From JAKVCB01 sp963578605 (GTDB lineage: Bacteria; Planctomycetota; Planctomycetia; Pirellulales; Lacipirellulaceae), in assembly GCA_963578605.1 (NCBI GenBank), contig CAUZEA010000020.1, positions 4,648 through 68,647 of the forward strand: a stretch of DNA of 64,000 nt, read 5' to 3'. The first letter of the stretch is position 1. Each line of letters begins with the position of its first letter. Of this stretch, positions 9,125 to 18,094 are shown in pieces. The position numbers and the translations under genes are program-made. A model generated the notes under the pieces. The model saw nothing but the letters and a program-made list of their open reading frames with translations, searched no databases and was not told where the DNA came from.

Positions 9125-9144
9125 TTTGCGGGGCCTGGTGTTGC

Positions 9145-9810
9145 TTACAACACGCCACACCGTTTGTAGACTTCCTGGGCATTCATGCCATTGGCAATTT
9201 CGTTGCGGACGCGGTCCTCGTCACCAACTTTTTTCCAGGCATTCTGGACGACCTCTGCCTCAACCTTGCGAGGTACGACGACGATCCCATCGCGATCAGC
9301 GAGGACAAGATCACCTGGGCAGAACTGTACTCCGGCGATTTCGACCGGCACATCGTACTCAACGACTTTTTGACGATTCATGGAATCATAAACAGAGGTG
9401 CCTCGGGCAAATACAGGAAATTGCATCGCTTCCATGCGGCCAACATCACGCACAGCACCGTCTACGATAGCGCCTACGCACCCTGCATATTGTGATGCCG
9501 TTGCTAGAAGCTCTCCCCAAATCGCTGACCGCATAGACCCGTCGGCAGCACAGATTATGACGTCGTCGGGATGGCAACTGTCCACAGCCTCCAATTCCCC
9601 ATCGTAGGTGTTTGGGTCATCGTGGTCTAAATCGATCCAGCGCGTCGTCTTGCAACGGCCTACCAGTTTGTGGATGCCTGTTACAGATGGTAAGGAAACG
9701 CGAGGCGATTGGTGTCGCAATCCAAGCTTGTCTATTGCATCGGCGACAACAGCGCTGTAAAGCGATTCGCGCATCATGTCGAGTGTGATTTCATGCTTTG
9801 CAGAAGTCAT
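9145..9810 (-). CDS. RraA-family protein (aldolase/decarboxylase type)
   Basis: This is a 221-residue cytoplasmic protein. The core GELLATASQYAGCVGAIVDG followed by AVRD matches the RraA/HMG-aldolase fold, whose members cleave 4-hydroxy-4-methyl-2-oxoglutarate-type substrates or decarboxylate oxaloacetate using the G-x-R-D metal site. The length is typical of the family. The true RraA regulator of RNase E is about 160 residues, so an enzyme is more likely here. The gene converges on the PEP-CTERM cassette and lies downstream of the IlvD/Edd and TPP genes on the same strand, which fits sugar-acid breakdown, but a 394-base gap separates it from them. Confidence 0.85.
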   Translation of the reverse strand: MTSAKHEITLDMMRESLYSAVVADAIDKLGLRHQSPRVSLPSVTGIHKLVGRCKTTRWIDLDHDDPNTYDGELEAVDSCHPDDVIICAADGSMRSAIWGELLATASQYAGCVGAIVDGAVRDVGRMEAMQFPVFARGTSVYDSMNRQKVVEYDVPVEIAGVQFCPGDLVLADRDGIVVVPRKVEAEVVQNAWKKVGDEDRVRNEIANGMNAQEVYKRCGVL

Positions 9811-10204
9811 GTGCCGTGCTTTCGTTTGGGGAGGTTGGGAATTTTATGGAGCGATACGCCACTATTAGGAGTTGCCCCGTCGTCAATAGAGGCTGGCGTT
9901 GCAAGTGATATTTTGCTGCGGGATGTTTGCCTCTCTTTTTGAAGGGATAATATTTCCAAGTTCAAAAAGGTCTTGACGACATTGCCCCATGAGTTCGTAG
10001 GGTAATATTGTAAGCCACCGATAGTCAACAAACCATTTGGGCCTGTTCTGTAGGGTCCATAGGAATCGGTGTGAAGGGGTTTCCTTAGGGATTGTGCGAA
10101 CTGAAGACGCTCTAAAAAACAGCACCAACCTGCACTGCCCTGTTGCGAGGGTAGTCAAGGACGCTGCGAACCGCCCTGCCCTACTTTTGGGGAAAATTGC
10201 GTGC
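9811..10204. other. Intergenic region, 394 bases, nothing identified
   Basis: This region lies between two minus-strand genes and should hold the promoter of the RraA-like gene. I see no ORF with family features, no repeat and no clear hairpin terminator. Confidence 0.4.
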
Positions 10205-11920
10205 TTATAGTTTTTCTGGTGGGCCGGGCGCGAGGAAATCCAGGTCGGCTCCCAGGTTGGCCGGAAGAACATGCTGGGCGTATAGCCTGCGCCAGCCACG
10301 TTCGGGGAGGCAGGGTGGTCTCAGTTTCGCTTTGCGACGATCGCGTTCACAGTTGTCGACCAGCAGATTGACCTGGCGTTGTGCGACATCCAGCTCGATT
10401 TCATCACCCTCTTTGACCAAGGCGAGCGGGCCACCGGCGGCAGATTCAGGCGTGCAATGCAGGACCACCGTACCGAAGGCGGTGCCACTCATGCGACCAT
10501 CGGAAATGCGTACCATGTCACGAATCCCTTGTTTGGCAAGGTAATCGGGGATGGGTAAGGCACCCGCTTCGGGCATTCCGGACGCAATCGGGCCAGCCCC
10601 TCGCAAGACCATCACATGGTCTGGGGTGATCTTCAGAGAGGGGTCATCCAGCCGCCGGGCCGCGTCCTCGGGTGACTCGAATACGACAGCCGGGCCGCGA
10701 TGCTTCAGCAGCTTGGGGCTGGCGGCCGATTGCTTGATCACGGCACCATCGGGAGCGAGCGTGCCGGAGAGTCCTACCAGCGAGCCAGTGGGTCCCAGCG
10801 AGGCGTTTAACGGGTGAATGGTTGTCTGCCAGTCGCCAGGTGGTTGGCAATCTTGCAGCGATTCACTCAGTGCCAGGCCGGTTGCCGTTTTTGCAGTCAG
10901 GTCGAGGAGCGGCTCAAGCGTTTTTAGCAATATTGGCAGCCCGCCCGCCTTGTAGAAGTCCTCCATGTAGCCGTTGCCGGCGGGTTTGCAGTCGACCAAC
11001 AGGGGGATCTGCTGGGAGGCTTCGTTGAGGTCTTCCAGCGACAAACCAATCCCGGCCCGTCGGGCAATTGCCGTCAGATGAATGATCGCATTGGTGGACC
11101 CGCCCACAGCCACGAGGACTTTCAGTGCGTTCTTGAATGACGCTGGCGATAAAATGTCCGCGGGTGTTCGGGCGGAGGTGGCCAGTTCCACCGCGGCTCT
11201 CCCGCTGGCAGTCGCATGGCGGAGTCGGTCGGCGGTTACCGCCGGTGGAGCGGCACCTCCGGGCAGCATCAGGCCCATGACCTCCGCGAGGCAGGCCATG
11301 GTCGACGCCGATCCCATCACCATGCAGGTACCGGTGGTGGGACAGAGGGACTGCTCGACTTCTGCGATTTCTTGATCGGAGATATCGCCCCCGCGGTAGG
11401 AACTCCAGTAGCGTCGGCAGTCGGTACAGGCGCCCAGCCTGGTACCCTGCCAATCTCCGGTGATCATCGATCCTGTCACGACACACAGTGCGGGAATGTT
11501 GGCCGAGACGGCCGCCATCATTTGAGCGGGAACGGTTTTGTCGCACCCACCGGCCAGCACGACCGCGTCCATGGGTTGGGCGCGAATCATTTCTTCGGTC
11601 TCCATCGCAAGTAAATTGCGAAAGAGCATGGTGGTGGGGGAGCAGAGAATCTCGTTGAGCGAGATGGTAGGAAACGCAAAAGGCAGCCCACCGGCCTCGA
11701 GGACACCCCGCTTGATAGCCGCGACCAATTCCGGCATGTTGCGATGGCACGTGTTGTAGTCGCTCGACGTGTCGACGATACCGACGATCGGCCGCTCAAG
11801 GTCGGTGCGGTCATACCCGGCCGAGGCCAGAAACGCCCGCCGCATATACCGGCTGAATTCCGGGTCGCCATACGAGGTGAGTTTGCGATTAATTCCAGTC
11901 GCTGGATTTGCGGAGGCCAT
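10205..11920 (-). CDS. IlvD/Edd-family dehydratase (sugar-acid type likely)
   Basis: I place the start at ATG 11918-11920 (MASANPATGINRKLTS), giving 571 residues, the usual size for this family. Iron-sulfur ligands are visible in SSDYNTCHRN, AGGCDKTVPAQ and CPTTGTCMVMGSAST. The enzyme removes water from a dihydroxy acid: either dihydroxy-acid dehydratase in branched-chain synthesis or a sugar-acid dehydratase such as arabonate or xylonate dehydratase. The aldehyde dehydrogenase remnant fused upstream and the TPP enzyme next to it favour sugar-acid catabolism over IlvD proper. The frame continues upstream for 53 codons of unrelated sequence, so automatic calls may give a 624-residue chimera. 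Confidence 0.85.
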   Translation of the reverse strand: MASANPATGINRKLTSYGDPEFSRYMRRAFLASAGYDRTDLERPIVGIVDTSSDYNTCHRNMPELVAAIKRGVLEAGGLPFAFPTISLNEILCSPTTMLFRNLLAMETEEMIRAQPMDAVVLAGGCDKTVPAQMMAAVSANIPALCVVTGSMITGDWQGTRLGACTDCRRYWSSYRGGDISDQEIAEVEQSLCPTTGTCMVMGSASTMACLAEVMGLMLPGGAAPPAVTADRLRHATASGRAAVELATSARTPADILSPASFKNALKVLVAVGGSTNAIIHLTAIARRAGIGLSLEDLNEASQQIPLLVDCKPAGNGYMEDFYKAGGLPILLKTLEPLLDLTAKTATGLALSESLQDCQPPGDWQTTIHPLNASLGPTGSLVGLSGTLAPDGAVIKQSAASPKLLKHRGPAVVFESPEDAARRLDDPSLKITPDHVMVLRGAGPIASGMPEAGALPIPDYLAKQGIRDMVRISDGRMSGTAFGTVVLHCTPESAAGGPLALVKEGDEIELDVAQRQVNLLVDNCERDRRKAKLRPPCLPERGWRRLYAQHVLPANLGADLDFLAPGPPEKL

Positions 11921-12079
11921 AGGTGCAAATGGTTCGTTGTGAATCAGGTTCATGGAATCATCGACATTGGTCAACACGGTTGGCTCATAGTAATAGCCGC
12001 GTTCGTAACCGTCGGGACGACGACCACCACTGGCCGTCGATATCCATGTCGTGGGGAATATCGTTAGTTCGACTCGCAA
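11921..12079 (-). pseudogene. Aldehyde dehydrogenase C-terminal remnant fused in frame to the dehydratase
   Basis: Residues 18-53 of the long frame read GGRRPDGYERGYYYEPTVL, then NVDDSMNLIHNEPFAPM. This is the well-known segment of aldehyde dehydrogenases near the C-terminal third (usually GYFYEPTVL and NEEPFGPV). Nothing else of that enzyme is present, apart from a possible N-terminal scrap MDIDGQW in another frame at about 12035-12055. The remnant begins 20 bases after the upstream gene ends. It looks like the scar of a deletion that removed a ketoglutarate-semialdehyde-type dehydrogenase. Confidence 0.7.
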
Positions 12080-12098
12080 AATTCAGGTTGAGGGGTGA

Positions 12099-13997
12099 TC
12101 ACAATCCAATCTTGTGCCTCATGGCTTGGGTCTGCTCGGTCCAATTGCCTACATTCCAGCGGCCGAATGCGCCGAGGCCAGCCAGTTCGTCGGGGCCAAA
12201 GTAAACCGGGACGTAAACCAGTGAGAGGCCCGCGTTGCGATACGCTGCTTCCAGGGCCTGTTTCAAGTCCTCCGGTTTGCGAATAGGACCGAATGTCTGC
12301 ACACCGTCCACGGCGCTGGCCCAGGCTACGTAATCGACTTGCACCTGATCGTTCGTGGCGTGGTCGTCCCGGTATTGAGCTTCTTGCAGTCCTGAAATGG
12401 CTCCCATCCGGCGGTTGTCCATGACCAGAATTGTGCCTTTGGCGCCATGTTGAACGCCATCGATCAAGATCTGCGGGTTCATGGTGAACGAACCGTCTCC
12501 GGTATGAGCGACCGCATAAAACGGTTTATCGGTCACCGCAGTTGCCAATACCGACGACACGGAAAATCCCATGTAACTCGCACCCGTTTCGGTAAAGGTG
12601 CGTCCCAGCCGATCGTCTTCGACGATCTGAAAACCGTTGGCTTGTACATCGCCGGCGTCGAAGAAATTCACGACATCCTCTTTCGAGCGGGCCCAGTCGG
12701 TAGCGATTTTGATGGCGGCAGGCTGGGTCAAGACAGTTTCGCCCCAAACGGGATCCAGCAAGACTGGATGGTCATACCGCTTTCTCTTGAAAGCATCCCA
12801 TTGCTGTTTTTTTGCCGAACATGCTTGAAACCACTCCGACTCGCCCGTCGTTGACCGGTTGCGTGTCTTGAGCACGCGGTTCAACTCGGCCAGGGTTGAG
12901 GCTGCATCCCCCATCAACGAAATCGTGGAACCGTAGTGTGTGGCCGCCTCGACGTTGGTATTGATATTGATGACCTGTCGAACCTTGGGGTAGGCGGTCC
13001 TGGAACTATCGGACTGGCAGACGAAGCGGGAGCCGATCACGACCAATAGATCTGCCTCATCCTGTGCAAAGTTACCACAGACCGATCCTTTGCTACCCGC
13101 AACGGTCATGTTCCGTGGGTGGTCGTAGGGAATCACTCCCGAGACGATTGGACTGGTGATCGCGACACCATCGACGAGATCTAAAAACTCGGTAATTTCC
13201 GGGCCGGCGGTGCGACCTCCACCCCCGACCCGAACGACGATCCGCTGGGCGTCCAGGAGTGCGTCGGCAGCCCGCTCGTAGCCTCCGTCGTTTCGCGCGG
13301 CACCGAGTGCCGGCGGTGCCGCACGCGATAGTTCGTCGAGATTGAAGTTTTCCAGCGTGGCGGGCTGGGTATTCATGGGCATCAACAGGTAGAACGGGCC
13401 TGCTGCGTGTGGATGGTCTACCGTGTTCATTCCCCGCCGCAGGGCTGTCGCCAGGGCCAGCGGTGTGTGCAGGCAGTATGCGGATCCCATGGTTGAACAG
13501 AGCTGCAGATAGAGGTGTTGTTGGTACTTGGGAATCTGTTGCATGTTGGGGCCTTCATCTTCGGTTGTTTCGTCACCGAAGAGGTAGTAGACCCCCAGGC
13601 TGTCGCTGGCGGGCGCCAGCGAGCCGGCCAGGGCATGCATTGCACCTGGGCCAATGGAAGTGACCACCGCCGCTTTCTCGCCCGTCACCCAGCGAAGCGC
13701 CGTTGCGGCGTGGGATGCCGCGGTCTCATGCCGCACCGGATACGTCGTGACCAGTCCTGCCTCTTCGTAAATCCTCAGCACTTCGCCGATTTCGGTCGAA
13801 CCATGCCCGAAGACGACAAGAAAACGGGTCACATCCTGGAGCATGAGGCCCAGGACGAGGGCTTCTGAGAGTGTGGTGTCAATCCGCCGTGGTAATTTGC
13901 CGGACTGGATGGCTTGTTCAATACCGCCTGCCTTGGCAATGATGCCTGCCCGCTCAGCACGGGAATTGGCGACCACGGAAACACGATCAATGCTCAT
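12099..13997 (-). CDS. TPP-dependent enzyme, IolD/acetolactate-synthase-like
   Basis: This is a 632-residue cytoplasmic enzyme starting at ATG 13997 (MSIDRVSVVANSR). It has the three-domain layout of TPP enzymes: the N-terminal pyrimidine-binding part with the glutamate in VRHETAASHAAT and the loop SIGPGA, a central domain (VIGSRF), and a C-terminal pyrophosphate-binding motif from GDGSFTMNP to LVMDN. Length and the opening FGHGSTEIGE resemble IolD (trihydroxycyclohexanedione hydrolase of inositol catabolism) more than the shorter acetolactate synthases, but no other iol gene is here. The dehydratase and aldehyde dehydrogenase remnant follow directly, so the three probably formed one catabolic operon. 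Confidence 0.8.
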   Translation of the reverse strand: MSIDRVSVVANSRAERAGIIAKAGGIEQAIQSGKLPRRIDTTLSEALVLGLMLQDVTRFLVVFGHGSTEIGEVLRIYEEAGLVTTYPVRHETAASHAATALRWVTGEKAAVVTSIGPGAMHALAGSLAPASDSLGVYYLFGDETTEDEGPNMQQIPKYQQHLYLQLCSTMGSAYCLHTPLALATALRRGMNTVDHPHAAGPFYLLMPMNTQPATLENFNLDELSRAAPPALGAARNDGGYERAADALLDAQRIVVRVGGGGRTAGPEITEFLDLVDGVAITSPIVSGVIPYDHPRNMTVAGSKGSVCGNFAQDEADLLVVIGSRFVCQSDSSRTAYPKVRQVININTNVEAATHYGSTISLMGDAASTLAELNRVLKTRNRSTTGESEWFQACSAKKQQWDAFKRKRYDHPVLLDPVWGETVLTQPAAIKIATDWARSKEDVVNFFDAGDVQANGFQIVEDDRLGRTFTETGASYMGFSVSSVLATAVTDKPFYAVAHTGDGSFTMNPQILIDGVQHGAKGTILVMDNRRMGAISGLQEAQYRDDHATNDQVQVDYVAWASAVDGVQTFGPIRKPEDLKQALEAAYRNAGLSLVYVPVYFGPDELAGLGAFGRWNVGNWTEQTQAMRHKIGL

Positions 13998-14435
13998 GTG
14001 ATTGGTTTCACTGCCGGTCGTGGAATTTCAGGGATCATGAAATGGGGTACGAAAATTCGCCGCCAGCAGCGGTTTCCCGCGCCTGGGGCCGTGACGGGAA
14101 TCGGATAACTTGCCGGGCGACGAGGTAGTGTTGGGATGCGTGGCATGTTCTGCCAGGAAATTCCCGTTAGCCGACAATATAAAGTCGCCGACCGGTGGCG
14201 CCAACTGGATAGGATTGATCAAATCAAGTGTTGACTTGCGTCTGCCTGACCACTTGCGTTTGCCTGACAAATGGTGCAATGATGCGTAGCCAGAGAGCAG
14301 CGGTTGCGGTACCCGGCGGCAGAGGACGTCGCCAGCCATTTCCTCTGGCCTACAAGTGGTTCGGTCGGCGAGGCTGTTTGGTAAAATCGCGTGTTAGTTT
14401 GCCGCTTTGCATAAAAACAAGAGTTTTGAAACCTG
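13998..14435. other. Divergent intergenic region with an 18-bp direct repeat
   Basis: This gap separates the divergent TPP-enzyme gene and pyrF and must hold both promoters. ACTTGCGTCTGCCTGAC (14234-14250) is repeated as ACTTGCGTTTGCCTGAC (14252-14268), about 170 bases before pyrF. No gene is evident. Confidence 0.5.
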
Positions 14436-15365
14436 ATGTCCAGATTTAGCGATCAGCTGGCTTCCCAGATTCGTCAGGTTGGTAATCCCGTCGTTGTTGG
14501 CTTGGATCCCCGTTGGGACCTCTTGCCCGATGAATTGAAATTGTCCGATTCACCATCTCTGCAGTTCCAAGCAGAGGTTTTTGAGAAGTTTTGTCGTGCC
14601 GTGATCGATGTCGTGGCCCCACTTGTTCCGGCAGTCAAACCGCAGATGGCCTTCTTCGAGGAATTAGGCCCCAGTGGGATGACGGCACTGTCGAATGTTG
14701 TTGCGCACGCCCAAGAGAATGGGCTGCTGGTTATTTTAGATGGTAAACGGGGTGACATTGGCAGCACGGCCGCAGCGTACGCCCGGGGTATCTTGGGCCG
14801 CGGCCAAAGTGCCTGGGGGGCCGATGCGCTGACGGTTAACCCATATCTTGGGGAGGACAGCTTGACGCCGTTTGTGGATGTTGCGCTGGCGCGAGAATCG
14901 GGTTTGTTTGTATTGGTCAAAACGTCGAACCCCGGCAGTGGCAGGTTCCAGGATTTGATTTCCGACGGGCGGCCTCTGTATCGACACATTGCGGAGCTTG
15001 TCGAAGAGCACGCCAGCCGTACCACCGGTGTGTGCGGTTACGGTGCCGTTGGAGCGGTCGTGGGGGCCACTTATCCGGAGCAACTGGACGAACTTCGCGC
15101 AGCGATGCCACATACCTGGTTTCTAGTGCCTGGCTTTGGCAGTCAGGGAGGAAAGTCAGCCGATGTGGCCGGCGCGTTTGATGCCCACGGTCTGGGGGCG
15201 ATTATCAACAATTCCCGGGGGATTCTGTTTGCCCAGCGAAGTCCCAGATATCGAGAGAAATTCCAGCAAGCGGATTGGCAAGCTGCGGTGGAAGCGGCTA
15301 CCCGAGATATGATCGCGGAGTTACGTGCGGAGACTTGTGCAGGGAAGTTGTCTGAGGGTGGTTGA
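14436..15365 (+). CDS. pyrF: Orotidine-5'-phosphate decarboxylase
   Basis: This 309-residue enzyme makes UMP from OMP in the last step of pyrimidine synthesis. The catalytic motif is LDGKRGDIG with the essential lysine. VVGLDPRWDLLP at the N-terminus and DALTVNPYLGEDS mark the long (type 2) PyrF family, which is larger than the 230-residue E. coli type. The start is ATG 14436. There is no obvious operon partner; the downstream sequence is a decayed gene on the other strand. Confidence 0.95.
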   Translation: MSRFSDQLASQIRQVGNPVVVGLDPRWDLLPDELKLSDSPSLQFQAEVFEKFCRAVIDVVAPLVPAVKPQMAFFEELGPSGMTALSNVVAHAQENGLLVILDGKRGDIGSTAAAYARGILGRGQSAWGADALTVNPYLGEDSLTPFVDVALARESGLFVLVKTSNPGSGRFQDLISDGRPLYRHIAELVEEHASRTTGVCGYGAVGAVVGATYPEQLDELRAAMPHTWFLVPGFGSQGGKSADVAGAFDAHGLGAIINNSRGILFAQRSPRYREKFQQADWQAAVEAATRDMIAELRAETCAGKLSEGG

Positions 15366-15417
15366 CGGTGGTTTACGGTTGGCCTGTTTGGCCAATCACC
15401 AGACTGAACCCAATCAG

Positions 15418-15688
15418 CTACACGGTGAAGAAACGGAAGACGATTGGGACGAGTCGGTTTCGACCAACGCGGGCCACCAACGCCGAAAAGAGGGGAGAGG
15501 CCAAAAGCATGCTGATGAAAATGGCCAGAAAAATGCAAGTCAAAGTGCTTTTCTCCTACGATTGTCCCCATGGTTTCGCGTATGGGGCGAACCACGTAAT
15601 AGGCCGAGAGGATGCAGAAGAACCAGCTAAAACTCCAGCCCACTGCCGCACGCTCGCCAGGCTGAAGTGAAAAAATACGACTTGGCAC
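15418..15688 (-). pseudogene. Relic of an ATP/ADP-translocase-like (Tlc/MFS) carrier
   Basis: From ATG 15688 the frame reads LQPGERAAVGWSFSW, then SAYYVVRPIRETMG, typical of the first membrane segment of nucleotide-translocase-like carriers. The frame breaks near 15545. In the next frame the sequence continues LTCIFLAIFISMLLASPLF and VARVGRNRLVPIVFRFFTV, the expected second segment, and ends at a TAG (15418-15420). The rest of the gene, normally over 400 residues, is absent because pyrF ends 53 bases further on. This is a frameshifted N-terminal stub. Confidence 0.75.
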
Positions 15689-15932
15689 GATGTTAACGAT
15701 CGTAGAGTTCTCTCACCTTATCTGCTTCCGAGGTGTGGTGTTGACCAGTCCGCATCAGTGGTTGTATTTCTGCACAATTCAGCATGGTGCAGGTGTTGAC
15801 GCGAATTTTTACTGGACGGAGTGTCTTGCGGTGACCGAAATTAACTGAAACTGAGAAGTCGAGTCGCACCTTGCGACAGCAGGAATGAAAATCAAGGTAC
15901 GGTAGCTACGAACTCAAACTTGGAGCGAAATC

Positions 15933-16196
15933 ATGCCCGGTTGGTTGACCTGGATTCTGTTGGGACTGGTTGCTGGTATCCTGGCCAAGCTTATTATCCC
16001 AGGTAACCCTGCTGGATGTATCGTTACCATTTTGCTGGGGATTGCAGGTGCTTTTGTGGGGGGCTGGATCGGCGCGCAGCTTGGTATTGGCGAGGCGGTT
16101 GAAGGAGGTTTGAGCATACCGAGTATTCTCACCGCGACCTGTGGCGCGATCTTGCTGCTGGTGATTTATCGGTTTGTGGCCGGCAGAAGGCTCTAA
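15933..16196 (+). CDS. GlsB/YeaQ/YmgE-family membrane protein
   Basis: This 87-residue protein has three hydrophobic segments (about residues 5-22, 28-50, 62-82) and the glycine-rich GIAGAFVGGWIG pattern of the transglycosylase-associated/YeaQ family. Members are small inner-membrane proteins linked to stress; their biochemical role is not established. The start ATG 15933 is preceded by TTGGAGCG, a good ribosome-binding site. It stands alone and converges on trpE. Confidence 0.9.
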   Translation: MPGWLTWILLGLVAGILAKLIIPGNPAGCIVTILLGIAGAFVGGWIGAQLGIGEAVEGGLSIPSILTATCGAILLLVIYRFVAGRRL

Positions 16197-16244
16197 GCAA
16201 GCGATTGTTGGTGGGGTCAACCGCTGGCCCTGGCCCGCCCTTTT

Positions 16245-17792
16245 TTATGCGGTTACCCGCTGCTCGGTGATTTCGATTGCCTTGAGCAGTCCGCGGGCTT
16301 TGTTGAGCGTTTCTTTATATTCGAGCTTCGGCTGGCTGTCTGCGACGATGCCTGCGCCTGCCTGGACGTACGCGGTTCCGTCTTGAATAACCATGGTGCG
16401 CAAGGCGATGCAAGTATCCATGTTGCCTGCGAAGTCGATATAGCCGACTGCGCCGGCATACGGGCCGCGGCGGTGGGGTTCCAACTCATCGATGATTTCC
16501 ATCGCACGCACTTTCGGGGCTCCCGATACGGTTCCTGCAGGTAAGCAGGCAGCCAGGGCATCGAAGGCATCAACATCGTCGGTGAGTTGCCCGGTCACGT
16601 TCGACGTGATGTGCATGACATGACTATAGCGTTCGATCACCATAATGTCTGAAAGTTCGATCGAGCCATATTTGGCAACGCGACCCACGTCATTTCGCCC
16701 CAGGTCGACGAGCATCACGTGTTCGGCTCGCTCCTTGGGGTCATTGATCAGTTCGTCGGCAAGCTCGAGATCTTCGGCCTCGGTATGGCCACGGCGGCGT
16801 GTTCCGGCGAGCGGGCGGACCGTGACCTTTCCTTCAATGACGCGGACCATGATTTCTGGGGAACTCCCGACCAGCGTGCATTGTGGCGTTCGCAGGTAGA
16901 ACATGAAGGGACTTGGGTTGACGACCCGCAGTGTGCGATAAACCTCAAACGGATCAGCTTTCAGTGGTACCGCCAATCGCTGACTGATAACCACCTGAAA
17001 GATATCGCCAGCACGAATGTATTCGACACACTTTTGTACGGCATCTTCGAATTCGGCCTGCGTAAAGTTCGATTGGTATTCGATGGTGGGAGCACCAGCG
17101 ATATTGATGTCAGCTGGTCGGACGGCGACGGCTGGCGTGGAGAGTTTTTCCACAAGGCGGTCAACGCGGTCACAGGCGGATTTGTAGGCAAGGTGAATTT
17201 GCCCGTCGTCCTCAGAATTACCCACCTGTGCCAGGGCGATCACCATAATTGTTTTCTGTACGTTATCGAAAACGATCATGTGGTCATAAAAAGCAAAGGC
17301 CAGATCGGGTAGCTCGCGATCATCGGTCGGAGGGTCAGGAAGGTGCTCGACATAGCGGACCGTATCGTATCCGGCATAGCCAACCGCCCCGCCGGCAAAA
17401 GGAGGCAAGTCCTCAAGTTCCAGAATGCGTACGGCCTGGACTTGTCGACGGAGTTCTTCCAGGGGGTTCTCTGCCACAAATTCTTCCCGACTGAGCACGG
17501 TTGAACATCGGTTTTCACCTGGCTGGCTGACTGGCAGCTGAAACCGTGTGATCGTGACCTGGTGGTCCCGTGCTTCAAGCAGCAGAAAGGGTTCGGCAGC
17601 CAGAAAACTGTACCGCCCCACTTTTTCACCACCGATCACGCTTTCGAAGAGGCAGGCACTGGCCCCATCGTCGATTTTGTGGAAGGCGGTGACCGGGGTC
17701 AGGGCATCGCTGACCAGCCGTCGGTAGACCGGTACATAGTCGGCCGAATGGGCGAGGTCGCAGAATTCGGTGGCGGAAGGGACGTGTTTCAT
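16245..17792 (-). CDS. trpE: Anthranilate synthase component I
   Basis: This 515-residue enzyme converts chorismate to anthranilate, with a TrpG glutaminase partner not seen here. The C-terminal chorismate-binding domain shows RPLAGTRRRG, DLGRNDVGRV and AGTVSGAPKVRAMEIID. The N-terminal part carries LFESVIGGEKVGRYSF, corresponding to the tryptophan-binding region used for feedback inhibition. The start is ATG 17792. No leader peptide or attenuator was noticed in the 300-base divergent region upstream. Confidence 0.95.
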   Translation of the reverse strand: MKHVPSATEFCDLAHSADYVPVYRRLVSDALTPVTAFHKIDDGASACLFESVIGGEKVGRYSFLAAEPFLLLEARDHQVTITRFQLPVSQPGENRCSTVLSREEFVAENPLEELRRQVQAVRILELEDLPPFAGGAVGYAGYDTVRYVEHLPDPPTDDRELPDLAFAFYDHMIVFDNVQKTIMVIALAQVGNSEDDGQIHLAYKSACDRVDRLVEKLSTPAVAVRPADINIAGAPTIEYQSNFTQAEFEDAVQKCVEYIRAGDIFQVVISQRLAVPLKADPFEVYRTLRVVNPSPFMFYLRTPQCTLVGSSPEIMVRVIEGKVTVRPLAGTRRRGHTEAEDLELADELINDPKERAEHVMLVDLGRNDVGRVAKYGSIELSDIMVIERYSHVMHITSNVTGQLTDDVDAFDALAACLPAGTVSGAPKVRAMEIIDELEPHRRGPYAGAVGYIDFAGNMDTCIALRTMVIQDGTAYVQAGAGIVADSQPKLEYKETLNKARGLLKAIEITEQRVTA

Positions 17793-17936
17793 GGGGCTGG
17801 GCTGAACGGGCGATTGGCCGTCAGCTTAGCACCCGTGCCAATCCCCCACAATATCGTGGCCAATGGACGGTGACCAGCTACGCTATCTTCCCCAGCCGAA
17901 ACGACTTAGCACTCTCCTTAAGTCTCACACCTCGCC

Positions 17937-17964
17937 TTGACAATGGGACACCCCCAGATAGAAT
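17937..17964 (+). promoter_or_regulatory. Sigma-70-type promoter upstream of mcsA
   Basis: TTGACA (17937-17942) and TAGAAT (17959-17964) are separated by 16 bases. The predicted start near 17971 would give a leader of about 125 nucleotides before mcsA. I see no CtsR-type direct repeat (GGTCAAA) around it. Confidence 0.5.
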
Positions 17965-18094
17965 CCCTTTACTTATGGTATAAAGGAAAGGGTGGAGGGA
18001 CGTTTTGTCGCATGGCTTCTAAAGTTGCAGCCTCCAGAGGCTGTTTGTTCGTGTTCAGGCAAGGCAGGCGCCCAGCTCCCAGAAGAGGTTCGAT

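Larger units (their letters stand above)
6968..9130 (+). repeat. Tandem cassette, unit C
   Basis: This is the third copy, carrying the 585-residue gene. Its leader differs from those of A and B by an A/T-rich hairpin and a run of 12 C. Similarity to the other trailers fades shortly before the end of the opposing RraA-like gene at 9145. Confidence 0.85.

Noticed and set aside
4245..9130. Transposon or integron-like element
   Set aside because: No transposase, integrase or terminal inverted repeat; the copies are in direct orientation with genes of the same family, so simple tandem duplication explains them.
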